Notes: generated from the letters alone by a model not told the origin. A stretch of 64,000 bases of DNA from Chryseosolibacter histidinae (GCF_018598225.1 NZ_JAHESF010000032.1:1-64000); one strand, 5' to 3'; positions 44,073 through 54,480 are shown, counted from the stretch's first letter. Program-made: numbers and translations.

Positions 44073-46376
44073 CTACTTCAGCTCAAACGAGGCGCGCTGC
44101 CCGTCTTTTGAATTTCCGCCGATGAACACATTGAATTTACCAGGCTCTGTTCCAAACGTCATGTCGCGCCTGTAGAACGAAAGATCCTGTTGCGTCAATG
44201 TGAAAGTCACCTCTTTCGATTCTCCGGGTTGAAGCATGATCTTCTGAAATCCCTTCAGCTCTTTTACTGGGCGTGTCACACTGCCTACCACATCCTGCAC
44301 GTACAGCTGCACTACTTCTTCTCCTGCGCGCGTGCCTGTGTTTTTCACCTGGCACGTTACCGTAAGCTTATCTTGTGTGGTGATCTCATTTTTGCTGAGT
44401 TTCACGTCTCCGTAGCTGAAGGTGGTGTAGCTCAACCCATGGCCGAAGGGGTACAACGGATCGTTGCTCACATCCAGGTACCGCGACTTGTACTTATCGA
44501 GCATCTCTCCGCCATAGGGACGGCCCGTGGTCTTGTGATTATAAAATAACGGCACCTGACCCACATGCTGCGGGAAAGTAGCCGTGAGCTTACCTGAGGG
44601 ATTGTAGGTACCCAATAACACATCGGCTATGGCGTTGCCCGCTTCGGTTCCTAAAAACCATGTTTCAACAATAGCGTCTGCGTTGGCCTGCTCCCACGGA
44701 AGGGTCAATGGCCTGCCGTTCATCAGCACGATCACCAGCGGCTTGCCGGTATTCTTCAATGCCTTGAGAAGGTCGAGCTGTTTTCCGGGCAGCGAAATAT
44801 CGGCGCGGCTGGAGGCTTCACCTGTCATGCCCTGCGACTCTCCCACCACCGCGATCACCACATCAGATTTTTTGGCCGCTTCAACCGCTTCGCTGATCAT
44901 GGCTTCGGAAGACCGCTGATCGATCTCCAGATTGCCGCCATGGGTGTTCAATCTTTGAATGAGCACGGGGTCGTCTGTAATGTTGGCACCCTTGGCATAG
45001 TTGATCTGCAGGTGGCCTTGGCTATTTTTCAGTCCCTGGTCAACACTCACGGCCTGTTGCCAGTCGCCGGCACCGCTCCAGTTGCCGATCATATCACGCT
45101 GACTTCTGGCCAGTGGTCCTACCAGCGCAACGGAGGCGCCAGGCTTCAGGGGCAGCGCGTTATTGTTATTCTTCAGCAGCACAATACTTTTGCGGGCAAC
45201 GTCGCGCGCCGCCTCCCGGTATTCGTTCTTCATCAGCGTTTGTTTGGCGCGCTGCTCATCGGCATAACGGTAGGGGTCGTCAAAGAGGCCCAGCTTGTAT
45301 TTGGCCTCCAGGATACGCCGGCACGCCGCATCGATCTGCGTCACCACAATTTTTTTATCCTGTGTGAGCTTGCCCAGGTTATTGAGGTACACTTCACCCA
45401 CCATGTCCATATCGTTGCCGGCTTTTAAGGCATCGGCGGCAGCTTCATATTCATTGGCGCTCACGCCATGGGCCACCAGCTCGGTCAGGGATGTGTAATC
45501 CGACACCACCATACCCCTGAAGCCCCATTGCTTGCGCAGCAGGTCATTGATCAGCCATGAGTTGGCGGCAGCAGGGATACCGTTGATATCGTTGAACGAC
45601 GTCATCACGGTGGCCACACCGGCATCCACGGCAGCCCTGTACGGAGGCAGGTAATCCTGCAACATGGATCTTTCGCTCATGTCTACAGGATTGTAATCCC
45701 TGCCTGCCAGGGCTCCCCCATATAAGGCAAAATGTTTTACACACGCCATCACGGTGTTGTTCAGGGCAAGGTCGCCACCCTGGTAGCCCCGCACCATCGC
45801 TTCGGCTACACGCGATCCGTACCAGGTATCTTCACCGGCACCTTCTGCAATGCGGCCCCAGCGTGGATCACGGGCAATGTCTACCATGGGTGAAAATACC
45901 CAGTTGAGTCCATCGGCACTGGCCTCGTCTGCTGCAATGCGCGCGCTTTTTTCAATGGTGGCAAGATCCCAGCTGGCAGATAACCCCAGGGGTATGGGAA
46001 AAATGGTGCGGTGACCGTGAATAACATCGTACCCGAAAAGAAGGGGGATCTTCAGCCTTGTGTTCTGCACAGCCATCTCCTGAAGCTTGCGCACGGCCAC
46101 GGGTGTAAACGTATTGAACACACCGCCTACCAATCCTTTCTTGATCTTCTCCTCCACGTTCTCACTTACAATGGGTCCGGTTACATCAAAACCTACGGAG
46201 ACAAGATTGAGCTGGCCGATCTTTTCTTCCAGGGTCATTTTGCTCATCAGGTTGGTGATGAACTTGTCCATGTCTGGCGTGTTCATCGTCGATGTGATCT
46301 TCCTTTCCTGGGCCTCGACCGCAAAAGAGAAAACCACCATCAGGCAGATCGTTACATATCTTATTGTTTTAAGCAT
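44073..46376 (-). CDS. bglX: Periplasmic/exported GH3 beta-glucosidase
   Basis: 767 residues, signal peptide ending AVEAQ (about 23). GH3 N-terminal barrel, (alpha/beta)6 sandwich and fibronectin-III-like C-terminal domain. Nucleophile Asp293 in GMVVSDYTSL; other motifs: KMTLEEKIGQLNLVS, SPMVDIARDPRWGRIAEGAGED, CVKHFALYG, and AVVGESQGMTGEASSR. The FnIII part has DVKLSKNEITTQDKLTVTCQVKNTG. It is the last gene of the polysaccharide locus and would release glucose from oligosaccharides cut by the GH144-type enzymes; BglX-type GH3s are known to act on beta-1,2 and other linkages. Confidence 0.93.
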   Translation of the reverse strand: MLKTIRYVTICLMVVFSFAVEAQERKITSTMNTPDMDKFITNLMSKMTLEEKIGQLNLVSVGFDVTGPIVSENVEEKIKKGLVGGVFNTFTPVAVRKLQEMAVQNTRLKIPLLFGYDVIHGHRTIFPIPLGLSASWDLATIEKSARIAADEASADGLNWVFSPMVDIARDPRWGRIAEGAGEDTWYGSRVAEAMVRGYQGGDLALNNTVMACVKHFALYGGALAGRDYNPVDMSERSMLQDYLPPYRAAVDAGVATVMTSFNDINGIPAAANSWLINDLLRKQWGFRGMVVSDYTSLTELVAHGVSANEYEAAADALKAGNDMDMVGEVYLNNLGKLTQDKKIVVTQIDAACRRILEAKYKLGLFDDPYRYADEQRAKQTLMKNEYREAARDVARKSIVLLKNNNNALPLKPGASVALVGPLARSQRDMIGNWSGAGDWQQAVSVDQGLKNSQGHLQINYAKGANITDDPVLIQRLNTHGGNLEIDQRSSEAMISEAVEAAKKSDVVIAVVGESQGMTGEASSRADISLPGKQLDLLKALKNTGKPLVIVLMNGRPLTLPWEQANADAIVETWFLGTEAGNAIADVLLGTYNPSGKLTATFPQHVGQVPLFYNHKTTGRPYGGEMLDKYKSRYLDVSNDPLYPFGHGLSYTTFSYGDVKLSKNEITTQDKLTVTCQVKNTGTRAGEEVVQLYVQDVVGSVTRPVKELKGFQKIMLQPGESKEVTFTLTQQDLSFYRRDMTFGTEPGKFNVFIGGNSKDGQRASFELK

Positions 46377-46403
46377 ATTCTGATTCTTGAATGTTTGTTA
46401 CAA

Positions 46404-48404
46404 TCAATTTTGAAATCCCAGCTTATCCATCGCCACCTGCACTTCAGGTGCCGACATAAACAGGTTCCACAGCAGACCGGTGCGGTGATTCTCCATCATT
46501 ACAACGATAGGTCCCTGGTCAATCGCGAGGTATGAATTGGCTGTCCAGCCCTGGGTAATATTATAGGCGTCGTAAAAACCGTACGGTCCCCAGAGACGGT
46601 CGCCCAGCTTGTAGTAAAAGAATTTGAGCGCTTTCATAGACTGCTCCGGTGAATAGGGAAACGACGATAGCGCGGCCGTTGGCGTGATCACGCCCAGGTC
46701 GTTGGTGGGCGAATGCGCGTCGTACCCTGATGGGTTGTCACTGGCCGTGAGTCCCCAGCTCTCGTCACTGTACCCCGCGAACTTCTTCGGGTTGGCCACA
46801 CAATACGTATAATTGATCAGTGTGTGATTGACATTCTGCGTCCAGTAATTGGCGTAGGTGTCGCTGAGGTTGCGCGGATCGAGCCCCAGAAAAGAGTAGT
46901 GTGTAAAGAACAAGGGGCCGCCATAATCACTGCCCAGCGGCAACGTGATGTCATAAAATTTCTTTCCGTTTTTGATCAAACCATTGTTCGCCCAGCCTTT
47001 GTGGTATACGGAAGCATTGATAGTATGTGTAGGAGAAGCTGCAGCCAGGAAATACGTGATGAGGCATTCGTTGTATCCCCTGATCTGGTGATTCATGATC
47101 CACTGCTTGTCCGGCGACCAGTGCCAGTACAATACATCCTGTCCTCCGCGGGTATACCAGTCCCATTCAACGGTCTGCCACAGCGCGTTGATCCTGTCGA
47201 TCAATGCCTGCTCAGCGGCGTCTGCTCCATTCAGGTATTGGCGAAATGTGATAAGCCCTTCCATCAGGAAAGAAGTTTCCACCAGGTCTCCGCCGTTGTC
47301 ATTGGTGCCGAAGGGAATGACGTCACCGGTGTTGCCGTTGATCCAGTGCGACCATGCGCCATGAAACCTGTCGGCCGTCTCCAGGAAATCGAGTATCTTA
47401 TCAAGGCGCTCAAGGCCTTGCTGGCGTGTGATGAAATTTCTTTCGATGCCCACGATAATGGCCAGGATGCCAAAGCCCGAGCCGCCACTGGTAACGAGAT
47501 CGCCGGATGTATTCCGCTCACGAGCCATACCACTGGCGGGATGGGCAAAATCCCAGAAATATTTAAAGGTTTGTTGCTGAACCAACGTCAGCAGCGCTTC
47601 GTCTGATATCACAGGAAAATCAGGCGTTGGGTCCTGCGCTGTGTAGAACTTCCGGGTATAGTGTGTAAGCGCTTCACTGTTTGCGCCTTTCACTTCGCCA
47701 GACATCACCAGCAGGTATTGCGAAAGATCCCTGAGCTTCTGCGTCAGTGTGATGGTGAGCTTCGAATTTTGTTCTGATAACACCAGCGAAGACGGTACTA
47801 CACCATTCGCTCCGTTCACATACACGTTCTGCGAAATGATGGTTGCCGGCGCAACAGGTTCTGAAAAGGTTATCTCAATTTTGGTGTTTTCCAGCGAAAC
47901 GTCAGCGATGAGCGCTGAATTCAGCGCCGGAGTGCCTGCTATCGTCAGCGACTTGATCTCAAGAACACCTGGCACGGTGTAGAATTCGGTGGTGAAGTCT
48001 GGAAATGTTTCTTTGCCTGCGCCTTTGAGCTCTTTTGAAATGGACAGCACGTACGTTTCATTGGCCTTCAGTTCTGCGCCAGGCTGCGCCACAATGGTTT
48101 TATCGCTATCCTGAAAAGAAAAGGTCAGCGCAACAACTTCGCCTGTGCTTTTAACTTTCAACTGAACCGCCTGAGCAGCTTTGGTAACATCAAGCACATC
48201 GCTGAAAAGAATAAAGATAGGTTTGTCTGTGGGCGCTGCTGTATTCTTCGATGGATCGGTCAGATCGAGGGCGTAAGTTCCTACGCGAATGGTGGTAAGC
48301 TGAAGCTTTCCGGCTGCAGGCTCATCCGGTTCATTATCGCATGCGCCGAGGGCCAGGCAGGCGAGCAGAAAAGCAACTGCATAATTTTTTAATTGTGTTA
48401 TCAT
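46404..48404 (-). CDS. Glucoamylase-family (GH144-type) surface lipoprotein with Big_5 domains
   Basis: 666 residues from ATG 48404 (MITQLKNYAVAF); the frame extends to 48467 but a signal peptide begins only here. Lipobox LGAC with Cys22. Two bacterial Ig-like (Big_5) domains (about 35-250; LTDPSKNTAAPTDKPIFILF and ENTKIEITFSEPVAP) and a glycoamylase-like catalytic domain (about 270-666; FKYFWDFAHPASGMARER, GFGILAIIVGIERNFITR, QTVEWDWYTRGGQDVLYWHW, DQGPIVVMMENHRTGLLW). The family's studied member (Chitinophaga, GH144) is an endo-beta-1,2-glucanase. A paralogue is encoded at 56.7-58.1 kb. Gap to GH3 27 nt. Confidence 0.88.
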   Translation of the reverse strand: MITQLKNYAVAFLLACLALGACDNEPDEPAAGKLQLTTIRVGTYALDLTDPSKNTAAPTDKPIFILFSDVLDVTKAAQAVQLKVKSTGEVVALTFSFQDSDKTIVAQPGAELKANETYVLSISKELKGAGKETFPDFTTEFYTVPGVLEIKSLTIAGTPALNSALIADVSLENTKIEITFSEPVAPATIISQNVYVNGANGVVPSSLVLSEQNSKLTITLTQKLRDLSQYLLVMSGEVKGANSEALTHYTRKFYTAQDPTPDFPVISDEALLTLVQQQTFKYFWDFAHPASGMARERNTSGDLVTSGGSGFGILAIIVGIERNFITRQQGLERLDKILDFLETADRFHGAWSHWINGNTGDVIPFGTNDNGGDLVETSFLMEGLITFRQYLNGADAAEQALIDRINALWQTVEWDWYTRGGQDVLYWHWSPDKQWIMNHQIRGYNECLITYFLAAASPTHTINASVYHKGWANNGLIKNGKKFYDITLPLGSDYGGPLFFTHYSFLGLDPRNLSDTYANYWTQNVNHTLINYTYCVANPKKFAGYSDESWGLTASDNPSGYDAHSPTNDLGVITPTAALSSFPYSPEQSMKALKFFYYKLGDRLWGPYGFYDAYNITQGWTANSYLAIDQGPIVVMMENHRTGLLWNLFMSAPEVQVAMDKLGFQN

Positions 48405-48428
48405 GGGTATCCGCAGCCAATAGAAAGA

Positions 48429-48458
48429 GAAGGTTTCCAGGTTCTCCCGGAAACCTTC
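48429..48458 (-). promoter_or_regulatory. Intercistronic hairpin between lamG-type gene and GH144
   Basis: GAAGGTTTCC and GGAAACCTTC form a perfect 10-bp stem with a 10-nt loop, 25 nt before the GH144 ATG on the minus strand. No T run follows, so it may be an RNA-processing or stability element setting the ratio of upstream (SusCD-LamG) to downstream enzymes. Confidence 0.5.
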
Positions 48459-48497
48459 CAAAAACAAAATTAACTAACTAAGATCCTTTTGACCGGC

Positions 48498-49793
48498 TTA
48501 AGGTTTTCCTGAGTTGTACATCAGGGTGATCTCGGCGGCAGTCAGCGGTCTGTGCCACACGATAACATCATCAAGAGAACCTTTGAAATGGTTCGCGCTG
48601 GCCAGGTCATAACCACCCCATGGCTCTGCATCCCACATGGTGCCCGCGCGCGATTGTACAAAACCAAAGGCAAGCTCGTTCACTACATCGGGTGCTACAC
48701 CATTGTACTTCAATCCGGTAACATAAGCTTTGTTATCTTTTACGCCCTGGTCGTTGGTCCACAGGTTGAAATCGAACTCGCGCATCAACTCACCATTGGC
48801 GTAATAGTAGCCGTGCTTGGTTGTGCCGTTGTACACGAAAACAATGTTGACCCATTTATCCTTCAGCATGGTGGCCGGTCCGCCGGTGGCTGTGAGGTCT
48901 TTGGTGAAAAGGAAACCTTTCCATCCGCCGTTGTCCTTGTTCTTGCCATCACCTTTGAATTCGTTGTCTTCTGCTGCCCATCCCACTGTTCCGTTGTTAT
49001 TATACGTATAACCTACAGGCATCTTCCAGCCAGCGTATCCGCCCAGGATCTCGAATTGGAAACCATAGAACGCTCCCAATCCCATCACGAAATGTCCTTT
49101 GTCAGGGTTATCGGTATGCGGTGTCGGTTTTGCCCAGAAGCTCATTGTGAAGTCGCTGGTCTTCATCAGGTTGTCGCCATTGGAGACCTCGATGATACTG
49201 GTGGTTCCGTTAAATACAGCGGCTTTGCCCGAAGCAGCATTGTGCGACGCACCGTATGTAATGGCTACGATCTGATTGGCTGTGGGGTCATAATTGCCAA
49301 CCACGTCGTTGGCGTTGTCTTCAAAGGTCCACTGCGCTATGGCACCAGGAGGTGCAAAGGTACCTTCTGATGTGAAGTTCCTTTCAATTGCTTCCTTGAG
49401 TGTTTTACCGCCTGTGCTCTTCAGACCCGCATCGAACTTCAGAATGTAGAGTGTTCCGGTGCCGAAGTTGTCATTGGGATCTATGGTAACAGTTGCGCCA
49501 TCTACAGTAATGGTAGTAGGAACAACGGCATTGTCGTATTGACGGGTTAACGTAATAGAACCTGTGCTGGAAGCATCAACGCCTGTTGAGAACGTCGCGG
49601 TGATCGGCGAAGCTACCGGTACTCCTGTTGCGCTTGTGGCGCCGTTCAGATCAGTAGTGCCTGCTGTCAGTGAAGTAAGGGTCAAAGCAGGGGGCTCGTC
49701 ATCATCGCAACTCACCGTCATCAGCGAAACAGTAGCGAGTAATGCCACTGCCAGCAACGTGTTAAGGATAAAATTCAATTTTTTCATGTTCAT
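48498..49793 (-). CDS. LamG-type surface lipoprotein with Big_5 domain
   Basis: 431 residues; lipobox with Cys29 (VSC) after a signal peptide. A Big_5 domain (about 35-140) and a concanavalin A-like/laminin-G_3 domain (about 150-431; GAIAQWTFEDNANDVVGNYDP, FTMSFWAKPTPHTDNPDKG, LKDKWVNIVFVYNGT, GSLDDVIVWHRPLTAAEI). It stands just after susD, the place where surface glycan-binding proteins are encoded in these loci, so a glycan-capture role is likely (inference). No catalytic residue is evident, so it is not called an enzyme. An alternative start is Met3. Confidence 0.85.
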   Translation of the reverse strand: MNMKKLNFILNTLLAVALLATVSLMTVSCDDDEPPALTLTSLTAGTTDLNGATSATGVPVASPITATFSTGVDASSTGSITLTRQYDNAVVPTTITVDGATVTIDPNDNFGTGTLYILKFDAGLKSTGGKTLKEAIERNFTSEGTFAPPGAIAQWTFEDNANDVVGNYDPTANQIVAITYGASHNAASGKAAVFNGTTSIIEVSNGDNLMKTSDFTMSFWAKPTPHTDNPDKGHFVMGLGAFYGFQFEILGGYAGWKMPVGYTYNNNGTVGWAAEDNEFKGDGKNKDNGGWKGFLFTKDLTATGGPATMLKDKWVNIVFVYNGTTKHGYYYANGELMREFDFNLWTNDQGVKDNKAYVTGLKYNGVAPDVVNELAFGFVQSRAGTMWDAEPWGGYDLASANHFKGSLDDVIVWHRPLTAAEITLMYNSGKP

Positions 49794-49838
49794 ACTTAAA
49801 TTAAGGGTTAAACGATTCTGTCTATTTTATTGCTACTA

Positions 49839-51344
49839 TTATTGATCCCAGTTGGGGTTTTGTGCAATCCGTTTTTGTGTGAGGTCAACCTCGATCTGAG
49901 GTATGGGAAGCAGCTCGTGTTTTCCGGCGATGAATCCAAGCGGTCCGAGCACCGTTGCTGCACGGTTGGTGCGAACAAGATCCCAGAAACGATGTCCTTC
50001 CATGGCCAGCTCATGCCTGCGTTCGTTGAAAATTATTTCGTCAAGCGCGGTCTTGTCTGTTGTAACGATATCAGGCAGTGCCGCGGGATTTCCTGCCCGC
50101 GCGCGCTCACGCACATCGTTCAGGTATTCCAATGCCTGTACCGGTTTATTATTCTTATTGAGAACCTCCGCAGCCATCAACAGCACATCGGCATACCGGA
50201 TGAGGCGCCGGTTATGGGCAAACTGTGTCGGAACATTGGTCCCTTTTGTCCACACTTTCTGGTTATAGCATTCTATCTCGATAAGGTTTCCCTGCGCATC
50301 TTTTGTTTCATCGGGCGTCTGACCGTCGCCGACAATGGCGATGTCGTCTATGACTTCTCCCAGGAAAATAACGGTTGCTTCGAGGCGGGGGTCGCCGGGT
50401 TCAAAGGAACGTTGCAGGTCGAGCGACGGCCTGTTGAAGCCCCAGCCCCTGTTGGGCGTTCCGCGTACACCCTGCACGTTGGCATACTGGTTTCCTCCGT
50501 TCTCTATTTGTTCGTACGGAAGAGCGCCTATTTCGAAGATCGATTCGGCGCCGTGTACACCTGCTTCACTGTTGGCGTCGGCAAAATTGGGCATCAGCGA
50601 GTACTGTGTCGAGCTGATCACCTCCATCAGATACTTTTCAGCATTTTGTGTGTCACCCTGAAACAAGTAGACCTTTCCCAAAAGGCTTTTGGCCGCACCT
50701 TTGGAAGCCCGGCCAAGGTCACCGGGGGCATATTCGGATTTTTCAGGCAACGATTCGATCGCCGAAAGCAGGTCTGCCCTGATCAGCTCGTAAACTTCCT
50801 GCACCGACGCCCGTGTCAGTGTAGTGGAAGGTGTTGTTGTAGTGACGAGCGGAACACCTCCCCACGCTCTCACCATATCGAAATAAAACAACGCCCGCAG
50901 GAACTTCGCTTCTCCGATATACCTGGCTTTAAGCGTTGCATCCATGGAGATCAGAGGTACTTTTTCAATCACCACATTGGCGCGTTTCACACCTTCATAG
51001 AGCGTGCTCCACCAGCGGCTCACATTTCCTTCTGTAGGGATATGCCGGAACCTGTCGTAAGGCCCCACATCGGCGGCTCCGTCGTCAGGATTGCTTCCCT
51101 TCCGTGCGTCGTCTGACATGATATCCAGAATAGGAAAGAGACCCTGGTGAAAGGCATTGGTGCGCATGATATTGTACACGCCATTGGTTGCCAGCAAAGC
51201 ATCACTGGCCGTCACGGGAAAGCTCTCCTGCGTGAGCTTGCCTTGCAGGGGTTTTTCGAGAAAATCGCTACACCCTGCAACAATGATCCATAAAAAAGCA
51301 AGCGTAAAAGCTGTTATCGATTTCATTGTGTTATACTTTTTCAT
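49839..51344 (-). CDS. SusD/RagB-like lipoprotein of the glucan locus
   Basis: 501 residues, lipobox VAGC with Cys25; Met7 is an alternative start. Typical SusD motifs: SDFLEKPLQGKLTQESF, SRWWSTLYEGVKRANVVIEKVP, AKFLRALFYFDMVRAWGGVPLVT, DLGRASKGAAKSLLGKVYL, NRRLIRYADVLLMAAEVLN, DVRERARAG, and EIIFNERRHELAMEGHRFWDLVR near the C-terminus. Canonical SusD type, unlike the two SusD-like_2 proteins at 7-14 kb. Follows SusC by 12 nt. Confidence 0.94.
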   Translation of the reverse strand: MKKYNTMKSITAFTLAFLWIIVAGCSDFLEKPLQGKLTQESFPVTASDALLATNGVYNIMRTNAFHQGLFPILDIMSDDARKGSNPDDGAADVGPYDRFRHIPTEGNVSRWWSTLYEGVKRANVVIEKVPLISMDATLKARYIGEAKFLRALFYFDMVRAWGGVPLVTTTTPSTTLTRASVQEVYELIRADLLSAIESLPEKSEYAPGDLGRASKGAAKSLLGKVYLFQGDTQNAEKYLMEVISSTQYSLMPNFADANSEAGVHGAESIFEIGALPYEQIENGGNQYANVQGVRGTPNRGWGFNRPSLDLQRSFEPGDPRLEATVIFLGEVIDDIAIVGDGQTPDETKDAQGNLIEIECYNQKVWTKGTNVPTQFAHNRRLIRYADVLLMAAEVLNKNNKPVQALEYLNDVRERARAGNPAALPDIVTTDKTALDEIIFNERRHELAMEGHRFWDLVRTNRAATVLGPLGFIAGKHELLPIPQIEVDLTQKRIAQNPNWDQ

Positions 51345-51356
51345 TTCCGGCTTTGA

Positions 51357-54344
51357 CTAGAATGTGAGATTAAGGCCTAAAGAATAAATGGCAGAAACGG
51401 GATATGTACCCGCATCAATTCCGGTGTTCAAAGAGCTGACGCCTGACTGATTTCTGTCGAGGGGGAAACCGACCTCAGGAGAATAGCCCGTAAAATCGGT
51501 GATGGTGAACAGGTTGGTGCCACGCACATACACGCTGGCCGCATTCATTTTCATTTTTGTCAGCAGGCCCGCCGGCAGTTTGTAAGAGAGCGTTACGTTT
51601 CTCAGGCGGAAATAAGAGCCATCCTGCACAAAACGTGTAGAAGGTAAAAAGTTATAACCTCCGATGCTCGCTTTCGGCTCGGTCTGGCTTGTACCTTCTC
51701 CCCTCCAGCGGTTGGCCACGTGTTGTTCGAAATTATACATCTCCACACGCACGGTCTCCTTTTCGTTGTAGATCTTGTTTCCGCTCTGACCCTGGAAATC
51801 GAATGACAGGTTAAAGGATTTAAAACCCGCCTCGAGGTTCAACCCATAGAGGAATGTGGGAATGGGCGAGCCGATGTAAGTACGGTCGTCGCTGGTGAGC
51901 GCATTATCAGGATTAACATCTTTAAACCGGAGATCACCCACACCGGCGTCCGACCTGTGCGGATAGGCATCGAGCTCCGCCTGGTTCTGAAAAATGCCAT
52001 CCACCACATAACCATAGAACGATCCTATGGGCCGGCCTACCGATGTGGCCGTGGTGCTGTTGGCATTGAATAACTTATCATTCGGATCTTTTGATCCAAA
52101 TACATTGAGCACTTCGTTGTGTATCGTGGTGCCTACGGTACCGATCCTGTAGCGGAAACCATTCCACTCGCTTTCCCATGATACGTTGTATTCAAATCCT
52201 CTGTTCAGGACTTCCGCAGCATTGTAGGTAATTGTTTTCCCCACACCGTTACCGAGATATCCGGGCACCGGCAGGTCGATCAGGATATCTTCCGTGGTTT
52301 TGTGAAAATAGTCCAGCTCAATGTTCAGGCGGTCATCGAAGAATCCCAGCTCAACGCCGGCATCGATCTGTTGGGTCTGCTCCCAGCGCAGGTTCTGATT
52401 GCCCGACTCGCCATAGGTAGATCCCGGATACAACGTTTCATTCTGACCAAACACGGCACCCACGCCGTTCAGCACGCCGGAATATTGCCTGTCATACTTC
52501 GTCTTCTCATTTCCTACGATACCCCAGCTGGCCCTCACTTTGAAATTGGAAAGCTTGCCCACATCCTGCATAAAGCCTTCGTTGATCACATTCCATCCAA
52601 TGGCAAGCGAAGGGAAATTGGCATAACGGTTCTTGCTGATGAATTTCGACGATCCATCTCTCCTGAAAGTGGCTGTGAAAAGATACCGGTCATCAAAGGT
52701 GTAGTTCGCCCTGAACAGGTACGACATCATCGAAAAGTAGTTATCGAGAAGCACCTCATTCTTCACACGGCCTCCATTGATGTTATCCGGATTGATGTAC
52801 CACAGGTCTTCATCGTCACGAAGGATGTTCTCACCCACCACTTCCATTTTTTCAGTGGTCGACTCCTGCATGGTGTAACCGGCCACGGCGCTGATCCTGC
52901 TCTTGCCTAATTGTTTGTTGTAGCTGATCGTATTCTCCCACAGCCAGTTCGCACGGTCTTCGAACAACTTGGTAAGATCGCTCGTTGAATTCTCCTGCTG
53001 TGCGTTCACGAAGAACTGAGGCGTGTAGCTCCTGTTCTTCTTGTATTCCACATCCACACCGAAGCTCGTGCGCAGTGTAAGACCTTTCAGGATGTCCACC
53101 TCTCCGAACACATTGCTCACAGAGCGGATCACATTGTCGAAGTTGTTGGTGTACTCGATATCAGCCAGCGGATTGCCAACGCCCGGCACCGGTGAATAGC
53201 TGCCATCAGGCTGCCGCGGCGCAATGGTAGGTTGCGCACGGTATGCGTTGAATGCCGCATTGATGTGTGTGTTCTGCTGCTTGAAAGGTGTAAAGCTCAG
53301 GTTGCTTCCCACACGAACGGCGTCGCCCAGCCGGTAAGTGTTATTGAACCGCAAAGTTACACGTTCGTAGTTCGATTTGGGGATGATGCCCTCCTGGTTG
53401 AAATAACCCAGGCCCAGGTAGTACTCCATTTTTTGGGTCGATCCGGTTACGGAAACCTGGTAGTTCTGGATGGGCGCTGATTGAAACACCTGATCCTGCC
53501 AGTCGGTATTGGGCACCGCGTCAACGTTGTTATAAGAACCAGGCCTCAGCTCGTTGGCGATGATGGCAAATTCACGGCCGTTTAACAGGTCGATCTTTTT
53601 CTGCAGCTGCTGAATGCTGTATTCGGCAGAGACGTTGACCGACATGCCTTCTTTGCCGGGGGTGCCTCTTTTGGTGGTGATGAGCACCACGCCGTTGGCC
53701 CCGCGCGATCCGTAGATGGCCGTGGCAGAAGCATCTTTCAACACTTCAACGGATTGGATATCGGCGGCATTCAGGTAATTGATGTCACTGAGGATCACGC
53801 CATCAACCACAAAAATAGGGTCGGCATTGTTGAAGGTACCAACACCTCGCACACGTACAATGGGCCCCGCACCGGGAGCGCCTGTATTGGTGGTGATCTG
53901 AACACCGGACACTTTGCCCTGCAACGCCTGCATTGGCGAAGCAGCCGGGATCTTTGTAAGGTCTTCTCCCCTGACAGAAGAAACCGCACCGGTCAGATCC
54001 GACTTCCTTACTGTTCCATATCCGATGACCACCACTTCTTCCAGCATTTGCGAGTCGGTTTCCAGCACAAGATCGATAGTGGTACGCTCGCCAACCGCAA
54101 CTTCCTGTGTTTTGTATCCTACAAACGAAAAGATCAATGTGGTTTCAGACGGCGCCAGCTCAAGGCTGTATTGCCCCTCAGCATCCGTTGCGGTTCCTTT
54201 ATTGGTGCCTTGTACCACCACGCTAACGCCAGGCAAGGGCAGACCATCCTCAGAGGAAGTGACCTTCCCGGTAACGGTACGGACCTGCGCCATCACCATC
54301 GCTGGTAACAGCGTGAACATCAGATAAGTAAAAACTCTCCTCAT
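51357..54344 (-). CDS. SusC/RagA-type TonB-linked transporter of the glucan locus
   Basis: 995 residues. Signal peptide ends VMAQ (about 19); carboxypeptidase-regulatory-like domain (SSEDGLPLPGVSVVVQGT); plug with the SusC region VRVRGVGTFNNADPIFVVDG and ATAIYGSRGANGVVLITTKRG; beta-barrel ending IYSLGLNLTF. It imports the oligosaccharides made at the cell surface. Start of an operon running susC-susD-lamG-GH144-GH3; a 244-nt leader region upstream separates it from the regulator gene and holds two direct repeats. Confidence 0.95.
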   Translation of the reverse strand: MRRVFTYLMFTLLPAMVMAQVRTVTGKVTSSEDGLPLPGVSVVVQGTNKGTATDAEGQYSLELAPSETTLIFSFVGYKTQEVAVGERTTIDLVLETDSQMLEEVVVIGYGTVRKSDLTGAVSSVRGEDLTKIPAASPMQALQGKVSGVQITTNTGAPGAGPIVRVRGVGTFNNADPIFVVDGVILSDINYLNAADIQSVEVLKDASATAIYGSRGANGVVLITTKRGTPGKEGMSVNVSAEYSIQQLQKKIDLLNGREFAIIANELRPGSYNNVDAVPNTDWQDQVFQSAPIQNYQVSVTGSTQKMEYYLGLGYFNQEGIIPKSNYERVTLRFNNTYRLGDAVRVGSNLSFTPFKQQNTHINAAFNAYRAQPTIAPRQPDGSYSPVPGVGNPLADIEYTNNFDNVIRSVSNVFGEVDILKGLTLRTSFGVDVEYKKNRSYTPQFFVNAQQENSTSDLTKLFEDRANWLWENTISYNKQLGKSRISAVAGYTMQESTTEKMEVVGENILRDDEDLWYINPDNINGGRVKNEVLLDNYFSMMSYLFRANYTFDDRYLFTATFRRDGSSKFISKNRYANFPSLAIGWNVINEGFMQDVGKLSNFKVRASWGIVGNEKTKYDRQYSGVLNGVGAVFGQNETLYPGSTYGESGNQNLRWEQTQQIDAGVELGFFDDRLNIELDYFHKTTEDILIDLPVPGYLGNGVGKTITYNAAEVLNRGFEYNVSWESEWNGFRYRIGTVGTTIHNEVLNVFGSKDPNDKLFNANSTTATSVGRPIGSFYGYVVDGIFQNQAELDAYPHRSDAGVGDLRFKDVNPDNALTSDDRTYIGSPIPTFLYGLNLEAGFKSFNLSFDFQGQSGNKIYNEKETVRVEMYNFEQHVANRWRGEGTSQTEPKASIGGYNFLPSTRFVQDGSYFRLRNVTLSYKLPAGLLTKMKMNAASVYVRGTNLFTITDFTGYSPEVGFPLDRNQSGVSSLNTGIDAGTYPVSAIYSLGLNLTF

Positions 54345-54480
54345 GATAGATTTTCTGAATTGGCTGTGATCCTTCCAGATTCAGTTCATCAAATTAGAGA
54401 GAAGGCTGATTTTTGGGGAGATATTTTGTTTAAAACTGGCCTTTTACGGGGTCGATTTGCCGAATTCTCCCGCGAAGTTT

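Noticed and set aside
49830-51116. 428-codon plus-strand open frame
   Set aside because: Antisense to the SusD of the glucan locus; no recognisable protein.
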